Shown: piece by piece, positions 1 through 4,739 of the stretch | How the letters are laid out: each line of letters opens with the position of its first letter | Position numbering within the stretch: the first letter of the stretch is position 1 | Assembly (NCBI GenBank): GCA_900550825.1 | Contig: URTZ01000053.1 | Coordinates: forward strand, 1-11,258 | DNA from: an uncultured Collinsella sp. | Lineage (GTDB): Bacteria > Actinomycetota > Coriobacteriia > Coriobacteriales > Coriobacteriaceae | Direction: 5' to 3' | Length of the DNA: 11,258 bases | Notes under the pieces: generated by a model | Told to the model about the DNA's origin: nothing | Database searches by the model: none | Seen by the model: the letters and a program-made list of their open reading frames with translations, nothing else | Translations under genes and position numbers: made by a program

Positions 1-535
1 TGCGGCACTCGGTGCGCATCACCTTGGCCAGCGGGCAGACGGAGGTCTTGTAGATGTCCGTCACCTCAAAGCGGGTGGGGTCCATCTTGTTGCCGGCACC
101 CATGGCGCAGATGATGGGCACACCGGCCTCTTTTGCCTTGACCACCAGCGCGATTTTCCCCGTAACGGTATCAATGGCATCCACGACGTAATCATACTGG
201 GTGAAATCGAACTGATCCTGCGTCTCCGGAGTGAAGAACGTCTTGTAGGTGGTCACTTTGATGTTGGGGTCGATATCGTGGATGCGTTCTGCGGCCACAT
301 CCACCTTATACTGGCCCACCGTCTTGTGGGTGGCCACGATCTGGCGGTTGAGGTTGGTGAGGCAGACCTTATCGTCGTCGATCAGGTCCAGCGCTCCCAC
401 GCCGCTGCGGGCCAATGCCTCCACGGTATAGCCACCCACACCGCCGATGCCAAACACAGCCACTCGGCAGTGATGTAATTTTTCCATTGCCTCTGCACCC
501 AGCAGCAGCTGCGTGCGGGAATATTGATCCTGCAT
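1..535 (-). CDS. tcdA: tRNA threonylcarbamoyladenosine dehydratase TcdA (3' end cut off)
   Basis: An E1-like (ThiF/MoeB fold) enzyme that uses ATP to cyclise the t6A37 modification of ANN-decoding tRNAs to ct6A. I translated 178 residues; the family is usually about 240-270, so the C-terminus lies outside the window. The nucleotide loop GIGGVGGY is at residues 29-36, the E1-like NLNRQ at 61-65, and the DAIDTVTGK stretch with its acidic residues and Lys at 119-127. A typical Gram-positive block follows: CAMGAGNKMDPT at about 143-154 and KTSVCPLAKVMR at 163-174. The ATG at 535-533 has AAGGAG (546-541) five bases upstream, overlapping the mnmA stop, so the two genes are probably translationally coupled. 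Third positions are slightly more A/T rich (some AAA, TTA, GCA) than in addAB, but not enough to claim transfer. Other E1-like enzymes are the main alternative; the KTSVCPLAKVMR block argues for TcdA. Confidence 0.93.
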   Translation of the reverse strand, partial: MQDQYSRTQLLLGAEAMEKLHHCRVAVFGIGGVGGYTVEALARSGVGALDLIDDDKVCLTNLNRQIVATHKTVGQYKVDVAAERIHDIDPNIKVTTYKTFFTPETQDQFDFTQYDYVVDAIDTVTGKIALVVKAKEAGVPIICAMGAGNKMDPTRFEVTDIYKTSVCPLAKVMRTECR

Positions 536-544
536 AATTTCTCC

Positions 545-1624
545 TTATCTCTCTACACTCGTGATCGTCCCGCCACCCAGGACGACATCCCCCTGATACA
601 GCACCACGGCCTGGCCGGGGGTAGGGGCACGCTGGGGCTGGTCAAATTCCAGCCGGAAACCGCCCTCCGCGGGGAAAACGGTGGCAGGCTGTTCCACCTG
701 ATGGTACCGGGTGCGGGCGGTTACCCGCAGCGGCTCCGTCAGCCCCGGGACGCTGATCCAGTTGACCTCGTCCGCATAGACGACGCGGTCAAACAGGGCA
801 TCCTCCGGGCCGACTGTGACGGTGTTGGCCTGCATATCCTTGGCGCAGACATAGACCGGTGCCCCCATAGCAAGGCCCAGCCCCTTGCGCTGACCGATGG
901 TGTAGCGCAGCGCACCGTTGTGGCGCCCGACCACGCTGCCGTCGCGCCATACAATATCGCCCGGCTCGGCGGCATGTCCGCAGCGGCGCTCGATATAGCC
1001 CGCGTAGTCACCGTCTGGAATAAAGCAGATGTCCTCGCTTTCGGCCTTCTTGGCGTTGGTAAAGCCCTGCTCGGCGGCAATGCGGCGCACGTCGCGCTCT
1101 TTGTCCAGCCCAGCCAGCGGAAAGATCGTGTGCGCCAGGCGTTCCTGCGTAAGCGAATACAAAAAGTAGCTCTGGTCCTTCTTGGGGTCTTCGCCGCGAT
1201 GCAGCTGCCAGGTGCCGTCGGACGCCTGGCTTGTTTTGGCGTAGTGACCTGTGGCGATGTAGTCGCAGCCCATATCCAGCGCCGCATCCAGCAATGCGCC
1301 AAACTTAATGTGGCGGTTGCAGATGATGCATGGGTTGGGCGTCAGCCCCTCCTGATAGGCGGTCACGAAGCGCTCGATAACATTGCGGTCGAAGGTCTGC
1401 TGCAGGTTAAGTACATGGTGGGGTATCCCCAGGCGCTCGGCGACGGCCTTTGCATCGGCGATGTCGCGGTCGACCTTACTCGTGCTCGTGACGGGATCGG
1501 GCGCGGGGCAGGTGAGGCGCATGGTGGCGCCGACACATTCGTAACCCTGGCTTTTGAGCAGATACGCGGTCACGCTGGAATCGATGCCGCCACTCATGGC
1601 GACGAGCACGCGCTTGTTGTGCAT
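545..1624 (-). CDS. mnmA: tRNA-specific 2-thiouridylase MnmA
   Basis: Cytosolic enzyme that adenylates and thiolates U34 of tRNA-Lys, -Glu and -Gln at C2, taking sulfur as persulfide from a cysteine desulfurase, directly or by relay. The 359-residue length is normal. The PP-loop SGGIDSS is at residues 11-17 (Ile where most members have Val). NPCIICNRHIKF at 97-108 supplies Cys102, and SEDICFIPDGDY at 196-207 supplies Cys200; these match the catalytic Cys pair of the family, with Cys99 an extra CxxC partner. KDQSYFL at 149-155 and the C-terminal IGQRKGLG / V-x-P-G-Q-x-V beta-barrel signatures are present. The ATG at 1624 has AAGGAG (1639-1634) nine bases upstream. The stop TAA (547-545) overlaps the tcdA ribosome site, so the pair is an operon of tRNA anticodon-loop modification genes. 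cysK lies upstream on the same strand, 182 bases away. No iscS/nifS gene is adjacent. Confidence 0.97.
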   Translation of the reverse strand: MHNKRVLVAMSGGIDSSVTAYLLKSQGYECVGATMRLTCPAPDPVTSTSKVDRDIADAKAVAERLGIPHHVLNLQQTFDRNVIERFVTAYQEGLTPNPCIICNRHIKFGALLDAALDMGCDYIATGHYAKTSQASDGTWQLHRGEDPKKDQSYFLYSLTQERLAHTIFPLAGLDKERDVRRIAAEQGFTNAKKAESEDICFIPDGDYAGYIERRCGHAAEPGDIVWRDGSVVGRHNGALRYTIGQRKGLGLAMGAPVYVCAKDMQANTVTVGPEDALFDRVVYADEVNWISVPGLTEPLRVTARTRYHQVEQPATVFPAEGGFRLEFDQPQRAPTPGQAVVLYQGDVVLGGGTITSVER

Positions 1625-1696
1625 GGGGAGGTTCTCCTTGGTGGCATGTGGCCAAAAAAGAAAAGCGGCGCGGGAGGCTGGTTCCGCGTCGCAGAC

Positions 1697-1705
1697 ATTG
1701 TAGCA
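1697..1705 (-). promoter_or_regulatory. candidate extended -10 promoter for mnmA-tcdA
   Basis: On the minus strand TGC-TACAAT matches an extended -10 (TGn plus five of six of TATAAT). It would start transcription near 1690, giving a leader of about 65 bases before the mnmA ATG. No good -35 hexamer is present; the -35 position falls within the inverted repeat at 1711-1730. This is inferred from sequence only. Confidence 0.45.
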
Positions 1706-1710
1706 AGTTC

Positions 1711-1730
1711 GGGCGTCCTGTGGGACGCCC
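1711..1730. repeat. perfect 8-bp inverted repeat between cysK and mnmA
   Basis: GGGCGTCC-TGTG-GGACGCCC, a perfect 8-base dyad with a four-base centre. Read on the minus strand it lies 77 bases after the cysK stop and directly upstream of the candidate mnmA -10. As RNA it is a stable GC hairpin, but the following bases (GAACTTGC) are not a U tract, so it is not a typical intrinsic terminator. It could be an operator overlapping the -35 region, a transcript 3'-end stabiliser for cysK, or a weak terminator. Confidence 0.6.
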
Positions 1731-1806
1731 TAATGAGATGGGCTCAGACTGCCGGGAGAGAGAGGAGACCGGCTCGTCCGTGGGCTCAACCTATGGGCGA
1801 CAGGCT

Positions 1807-2745
1807 CTAGTCCTGGAACAGTGCCGTGGACAGGTAGCGCTCACCGGTATCGGCGAGCAGGGCCACGATGGTCTTGCCCTCGTTCTCGGGGCGCTTGGCC
1901 AGCTGCAGCGCGGCCCACACGGCGGCGCCGGACGAAATGCCCACGAGCACGCCCTCCTTGTGGCCCACGGCGCGGCCGGTCGCAAAGGCGTCGTCGTTCT
2001 CGACGGGGATGATCTCGTCATAGACCTGAGTGTCGAGGACGTCGGGCACAAAGCCGGCACCGATACCCTGGATCTTGTGCGGGCCGGCCTGGCCCTTAGA
2101 GAGCACCGGGGAGGTAGCGGGCTCGACGGCGACGATCTGAATCTCGGGGTTCTGCTCCTTGAGGAACTCGCCCACGCCGGTCACGGTGCCGCCGGTGCCG
2201 ACGCCGGCGACGAAGATGTCGACCTTGCCGTCGGTGTCATCCCAGATCTCGGGGCCGGTCGTGGCCTTGTGGATGGCAGGGTTGGCGGGGTTTACAAACT
2301 GACCGGCGATAATGCTGTTGGGTGTCTCCTTCTGCAGCTCCTCGGCCTTGGCGATGGCGCCCTTCATGCCCTTGGAGCCGTCGGTGAGCACGAGCTGTGC
2401 GCCGTATGCCTGCATAAGTTTGCGGCGCTCGACGGACATAGTCTCGGGCATGGTGATGATCACCTTGTAGCCGCGAGCCGCCGCCACCGAGGCGATGCCG
2501 ACGCCGGTGTTGCCGCTCGTGGGCTCGATGATGGTGTAGTCGCCGCCGCGCACGAGCTTGCCGGCCTTCTCGGCCTCGTCGATCATGTTCTTGGCGACGC
2601 GGTCTTTGACGGACCCGGCGGGGTTGAAGTATTCCAGCTTGACGAGCACGCGGGCCTTGAGGTCCTCATCGGCCTCAAAGTGAGTGAGCTCCAGAAGCGG
2701 GGTGTGGCCGATAAGCTGATCGATGGACGTATAAACATTGCTCAT
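1807..2745 (-). CDS. cysK: O-acetylserine sulfhydrylase (cysteine synthase) CysK
   Basis: PLP enzyme that makes L-cysteine from O-acetylserine and sulfide in the cytosol. Its 312 residues are standard for the family. NPAGSVKDR at 41-49 places the PLP lysine at Lys47. TSGNTG at 76-81 is the substrate-binding loop, GVGTGGT at 181-187 the phosphate-binding loop, PHKIQGIGAGFVP at 222-234 the conserved block before the C-terminal lobe, and SSGAA at 271-275 contains the serine near the PLP ring nitrogen. The ATG at 2745 has GGAGGT (2756-2751) five bases upstream. The gene is divergent from the Rrf2 regulator, sharing a 253-base intergenic region, and is followed on the same strand by mnmA-tcdA. Codons are strongly GC-ending, consistent with good expression. 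Cystathionine beta-synthase and O-phosphoserine variants share the fold, but the length and loops fit CysK best. Confidence 0.96.
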   Translation of the reverse strand: MSNVYTSIDQLIGHTPLLELTHFEADEDLKARVLVKLEYFNPAGSVKDRVAKNMIDEAEKAGKLVRGGDYTIIEPTSGNTGVGIASVAAARGYKVIITMPETMSVERRKLMQAYGAQLVLTDGSKGMKGAIAKAEELQKETPNSIIAGQFVNPANPAIHKATTGPEIWDDTDGKVDIFVAGVGTGGTVTGVGEFLKEQNPEIQIVAVEPATSPVLSKGQAGPHKIQGIGAGFVPDVLDTQVYDEIIPVENDDAFATGRAVGHKEGVLVGISSGAAVWAALQLAKRPENEGKTIVALLADTGERYLSTALFQD

Positions 2746-2803
2746 GGTGAACCTCCAAAGTGTTCAAATGACTGGATGCCGTGTGGTTTTACGGTGTGTG
2801 TAG

Positions 2804-2843
2804 CAGCGAAACCCACAAACCTTATGGGTTGTTCGTTTTGCTG
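2804..2843 (-). promoter_or_regulatory. stem-loop in the predicted cysK 5' leader
   Basis: The predicted cysK transcript begins near 2846 and carries an imperfect hairpin at its 5' end. An outer CAGC/GCTG pair (2840-2843 with 2804-2807) encloses an asymmetric internal loop and an inner AACCCA/TGGGTT stem (2825-2830 with 2810-2815) with a nine-base loop. About 60 further bases lead to the ribosome site, which the hairpin does not mask. I do not recognise a known riboswitch or a T-box here. Confidence 0.4.
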
Positions 2844-2852
2844 TTGGCAAGC

Positions 2853-2881
2853 ATAGTAGACAGTAAAGCCTAGTAACGCAA
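2853..2881 (-). promoter_or_regulatory. candidate cysK promoter
   Basis: On the minus strand TTGCGT (2881-2876) and TACTAT (2858-2853) are separated by exactly 17 bases. The -10 matches five of six consensus bases and the -35 three of six. The predicted start near 2846 gives a leader of about 100 bases. Weak -35 elements are common where an activator or repressor acts, which would fit the divergent Rrf2 gene, but that link is inferred. Confidence 0.45.
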
Positions 2882-2934
2882 TAGGAAATAGAAGATTATT
2901 ACGAGTCGATTAACCATCTTGACCGGAACGGGTA

Positions 2935-2962
2935 TTTTCAAAACCAATTTTTCGGCTAGAAT
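2935..2962 (+). promoter_or_regulatory. candidate promoter of the Rrf2-family regulator gene
   Basis: TTTTCA (2935-2940), a 16-base spacer and TAGAAT (2957-2962) form a plausible sigma-70-type promoter in an AT-rich stretch, with a start near 2969 and a leader of about 30 bases. Confidence 0.4.
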
Positions 2963-2967
2963 TTCTA

Positions 2968-2982
2968 CGGACTAAATGACCG
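2968..2982. promoter_or_regulatory. imperfect dyad at the regulator transcription start, possible Rrf2 operator
   Basis: CGGACTAAATGACCG is an imperfect palindrome (CGG-x-C / G-x-CCG) covering the predicted start of the regulator gene. Its left half contains GACTAAAT, which fits the left half of the IscR type 1 consensus (GACTRWWW); the right half fits poorly. Autorepression would make sense for this family, but the site is weak and unproven. Confidence 0.25.
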
Positions 2983-2998
2983 AAAGGCAGCACTATAT

Positions 2999-3427
2999 AT
3001 GTTGGTTTCTACTAAGGGCAGATATGCCCTGCGCGTTATGGTCGATCTGGCCGAGCACCAGGCGGCCGGTCGCATCCCGCTCAAAGAGATCGCGGCGCGA
3101 CAGGGGATTTCCGAGAAATATCTCGAGAACATCTTGGCTACGCTCGTACGTGCCAACATGCTCTCGGGTATGCGTGGCAAGGGCGGCGGCTACGTGCTCA
3201 CGCGCCCGCCCGAGCAGTACACGGTGGGCGAGATCTTGCGTCTGACCGAGGGCAGCCTAGCACCGGTCGCATGCCTGGACGGCGACTGCAAGGGCTGTTC
3301 GCGTTCGGACGAGTGCCCCACGCTCGACGTGTGGAAGAACCTGGACAAGCTCATCAACGACTACCTCGACGGTGTGACGCTCGATCAACTTGTCGCTCCC
3401 AACCATGGCTACGACTATGTCATCTAA
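2999..3427 (+). CDS. Rrf2-family transcriptional regulator, IscR-like with probable Fe-S cysteines
   Basis: A 142-residue winged-helix DNA-binding regulator. The N-terminal helix STKGRYALRVMVDLA (4-18), the recognition region around ISEKYLENIL (37-46), and the wing MRGKGGGYVLTRP (58-70) are classic Rrf2. Cys92, Cys97, Cys100 and Cys106 lie in the loop before VWKNL. The spacing of Cys100 and Cys106 (five residues between) matches the last two ligands of IscR, so a [2Fe-2S] sensor is likely; CymR, the Gram-positive cysteine regulator of this family, lacks this cluster loop. The ATG at 2999 has a modest AAAGG site at 2983-2987. The family's known roles are Fe-S homeostasis, cysteine metabolism and nitrosative stress. 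Position opposite cysK suggests control of cysK, itself or both (inference). No downstream isc/suf genes are present; a terminator follows. Confidence 0.9.
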   Translation: MLVSTKGRYALRVMVDLAEHQAAGRIPLKEIAARQGISEKYLENILATLVRANMLSGMRGKGGGYVLTRPPEQYTVGEILRLTEGSLAPVACLDGDCKGCSRSDECPTLDVWKNLDKLINDYLDGVTLDQLVAPNHGYDYVI

Positions 3428-3442
3428 CCCACACCTGCATTT

Positions 3443-3478
3443 GGGGACGGGGTAGAAATGGTAGATTCTCTCGTCCTT
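3443..3478. repeat. REP-like imperfect hairpin after the regulator gene
   Basis: The stretch starts GGGGACGGGG and folds as GGACG (3445-3449) with CGTCC (3472-3476), extendable by two G-T pairs, around an inner AGAA (3454-3457) / TTCT (3466-3469) stem with an eight-base loop. It lies between the regulator stop and the strong terminator, in non-coding DNA. G-rich motifs with short bulged stems resemble repetitive extragenic palindromes, but only one copy is in this window, so the call is tentative. Confidence 0.3.
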
Positions 3479-3495
3479 TGAGACTTGACAAATAA

Positions 3496-3534
3496 GAAGG
3501 CCGCCCATTTTTTGCGATGGGCGGCCTTCGTTTT
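3496..3534. terminator. bidirectional rho-independent terminator
   Basis: A perfect 13-bp stem, GAAGGCCGCCCAT (3496-3508) with its exact complement at 3517-3529, and an eight-base loop. A GTTTT tail follows on the plus strand and TTATTTG on the minus strand, so it can end both the regulator transcript and the convergent small membrane-protein transcript. Confidence 0.92.
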
Positions 3535-3565
3535 GGGTCGATATGACGGTTCGTATTGAACAGTT

Positions 3566-3931
3566 CTAGCCCTCGGCGATGCTGTCGAGAATGCTGCGCA
3601 TGATGGATACCAGGATGCTGCCCATAAAGGCCGATCCAAAGCCGGCAATGGAGATACCCGCGCCCAGCAGATTGACCGACAGGTAGCTGGCCAGCTCGAG
3701 CATAAAGCTGTTGACTACGAGCTGAAAAATACCAAGCGTGATAATAGTGAGCGGCAGCGAGATGACCGTCAGGAACGGCTTGACGAGCGAGTCGACGATG
3801 TTGAGGAACAGTCCCACGAAGGCAAAGCAGACCCAAGCCTCGGCAAAGCCGAAGGGTTGGATACCGGGGACGAGGAACGTGGCGATCGCGATGGCGATCG
3901 AGGTGAAGAGCCAGTTAAGCATAAAGCGCAT
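3566..3931 (-). CDS. phage-holin-4_2 / YvlD-family small membrane protein
   Basis: A 121-residue, very hydrophobic protein with about four membrane helices, roughly residues 5-24, 29-50, 54-82 and 89-113. The central LVKPFLTVISLPLTIITLGIF (about 49-69) with a following VNSF is the signature of PF04020, found in many bacteria as one chromosomal gene outside prophages. Despite the family name, a lytic holin role is not supported: there is no endolysin or phage gene nearby. In Bacillus the YvlD relative belongs to a cell-envelope stress operon, but the function of most members is unknown. The ATG at 3931 has GAAAGG (3946-3941) nine bases upstream. The gene stands alone, convergent with the Rrf2 regulator across the shared terminator. 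Its promoter, expected between 3940 and 4140, was not recognisable. Confidence 0.88.
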   Translation of the reverse strand: MRFMLNWLFTSIAIAIATFLVPGIQPFGFAEAWVCFAFVGLFLNIVDSLVKPFLTVISLPLTIITLGIFQLVVNSFMLELASYLSVNLLGAGISIAGFGSAFMGSILVSIMRSILDSIAEG

Positions 3932-4119
3932 GGCGTGAATCCTTTCTTGCGCCGGGGTTGCTGGCGTCGCGTGAAGCGGCTTGCGGCGGCGACCTGGATG
4001 GTTGCGCGGGCGCGCCGCGGTGTTTGGGCGCCCATTGTCTCAAATATTCGTGGAGCTTACGTGCGCATATGGTTTCTAAACGGCGTTCGTCCTGAAAAAC
4101 GCGCCGCTGGCAGAGAGTC
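3932..4119. other. intergenic stretch without recognised gene
   Basis: First part of the 324-base gap between two divergent genes. It contains GC-rich sequence (3950-4035) and a more AT-rich part (4040-4080) that probably carries the minus-strand promoter of the membrane-protein gene, though no convincing -35/-10 pair was found. Short open frames across it have no ribosome site and no protein signature. The remainder (4120-4255) holds the promoter and leader of the TrpR-like gene. Confidence 0.5.
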
Positions 4120-4150
4120 TTGTCGCTTTAGTTTGGTGGTGTGCTACACT
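4120..4150 (+). promoter_or_regulatory. candidate promoter of the TrpR-like gene
   Basis: TACACT (4145-4150) preceded by TGC (4142-4144) forms an extended -10, with TTGTCG (4120-4125) upstream at a long 19-base spacing. The predicted start is near 4157, at the base of the first leader hairpin. The same TGC-TACA arrangement occurs in the mnmA promoter candidate. Confidence 0.5.
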
Positions 4151-4155
4151 GCTAC

Positions 4156-4208
4156 GGGCAAAAGCCACAGGCGTTGCCCTATTGCATAGAACGGGCGAAC
4201 GATGCCCG
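4156..4208 (+). promoter_or_regulatory. leader RNA with mutually exclusive hairpins
   Basis: Four GC segments are spaced along the predicted leader. Segment 1 GGGCAA (4156-4161) pairs with segment 2 TTGCCC (4174-4179), with an inner GCC/GGC. Segment 3 CGGGC (4192-4196) pairs with segment 4 GCCCG (4204-4208). Alternatively segment 2, extended as CGTTGCCC (4172-4179), pairs with GGGC-g-AACG (4193-4201), eight pairs with one bulged G. The 3:4 hairpin holds the upstream ORF ATG at 4202; the 2:3 helix ends just before it. No U tract follows, so translational control would be more likely than transcription termination. Regulation is inferred. Confidence 0.4.
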
Positions 4209-4252
4209 ATGTCAGTATCAACTTCGATGCCTTTTGGCGGGTTTGGCGGTGA
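4202..4252 (+). CDS. possible 16-residue leader peptide with two Trp codons
   Basis: The frame reads MPDVSINFDAFWRVWR and stops at TGA 4250-4252, three bases before the ATG of the TrpR-like gene and in the same frame as it. Trp codons are at 4235-4237 and 4244-4246. The last codons overlap the ribosome site GGCGGTGAT (4245-4253) of the next gene, so translation of one would affect the other. Against it: no good Shine-Dalgarno is seen before 4202, and the TTGGCGG sequence is repeated for reasons that may be unrelated to Trp. It is too short to judge by codon use. Confidence 0.3.
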   Translation: MPDVSINFDAFWRVWR

Positions 4253-4255
4253 TCG

Positions 4256-4555
4256 ATGAATATCGAGAACATGTTTGACAAGCCTGATGTCAAGCAGCTG
4301 GTCCACGCATTTAGCCTTTTGGACGACGAGAAGGATATCCAAGCGTTTTTGACCGATATCTGCACGCCGCGCGAGATTTGCGACCTTTCTCAGCGTTTGC
4401 AGGTTGCGCGCTATTTGGACGAGGGCGAGCCTTATGTTGAGGTTCAGGCCCGTACCGGCGCTTCGTCCACCACGGTGAGCCGCGTTTCAAAGGCGCTGAA
4501 CGGCGAGTACGGTGGCTACCGCAAGATCCTCATTAAGTTGGAGGATGGCGAGTAG
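4256..4555 (+). CDS. TrpR-superfamily regulator, YerC/YecD type
   Basis: A 99-residue helical DNA-binding protein of the TrpR-like superfamily (PF01371), YerC/YecD branch. The TrpR fold pattern is seen in DICTPREICDLSQRLQVARYL (about 34-54) and the helix-turn-helix in YVEVQARTGASSTTVSRVSKAL (about 60-81), followed by the conserved GGYRKIL (86-92). Family length is about 95-105. E. coli TrpR represses Trp genes, but the ligand and targets of the YerC branch are not established, so a tryptophan role should not be assumed. The ATG at 4256 has GGCGGTGAT (4245-4253), eight of nine matching the 16S 3' end complement. The gene is alone, flanked by its own promoter and terminator, and is not cotranscribed with addBA. 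Its leader is unusual (see 4156-4252). Confidence 0.9.
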   Translation: MNIENMFDKPDVKQLVHAFSLLDDEKDIQAFLTDICTPREICDLSQRLQVARYLDEGEPYVEVQARTGASSTTVSRVSKALNGEYGGYRKILIKLEDGE

Positions 4556-4579
4556 GCCGGCGACAAAAACGAATTGTGC

Positions 4580-4610
4580 AAAACCGCTCCTCCGGGGGCG
4601 GTTTTTATAT
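4580..4610 (+). terminator. rho-independent terminator after the TrpR-like gene
   Basis: AAAACCGCTCC (4580-4590) pairs with GGGGCGGTTTT (4595-4605), 11 pairs with one G-U, around a four-base loop and followed by TATAT after the T run. It lies 24 bases after the stop codon. Confidence 0.9.
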
Positions 4611-4739
4611 GCCCGCAATCGGCTGGTTCGTTGGGGTCAGGTTGCTTTGTACCAAAAGATGGAGCTGTGGTGGCAATGTGTCCGCGTGGGCGGGTAGGAT
4701 GGATGCATTGATTATTGCGAACAGTTTGAGCGGAGGACC

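Noticed and set aside
1..1640. Recent horizontal transfer of mnmA-tcdA.
   Set aside because: Codon use is only slightly different from the neighbours and there are no repeats, integrase or att-like ends; the evidence is too thin.
524..1810. A 428-codon plus-strand frame opposite mnmA.
   Set aside because: It is a shadow of mnmA: no ribosome site, no recognisable domain, and it runs across the mnmA promoter gap.
2779..2794. A CCGT/ACGG hairpin in the cysK leader.
   Set aside because: A four-pair stem with an eight-base loop is expected by chance and is not near the ribosome site.
1648..2856. A 402-codon plus-strand frame opposite cysK, Gly/Leu/Val/His rich.
   Set aside because: It is antisense to a fully conserved cysK and has biased composition with no domain.
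2919..2924. TTGACC as a -35 box for the Rrf2 gene.
   Set aside because: The only good -10 (2957-2962) is 32 bases away, too far; the TTTTCA/TAGAAT pair fits better.
3485..3490. A perfect TTGACA before the regulator terminator.
   Set aside because: The -10 position falls in the terminator stem and loop with no TATAAT-like hexamer, and no plus-strand gene follows.
3566..3931. The holin-family gene as a sign of a prophage or lysis cassette.
   Set aside because: No endolysin, integrase, structural or other phage gene is nearby, and this family is a common chromosomal membrane protein.
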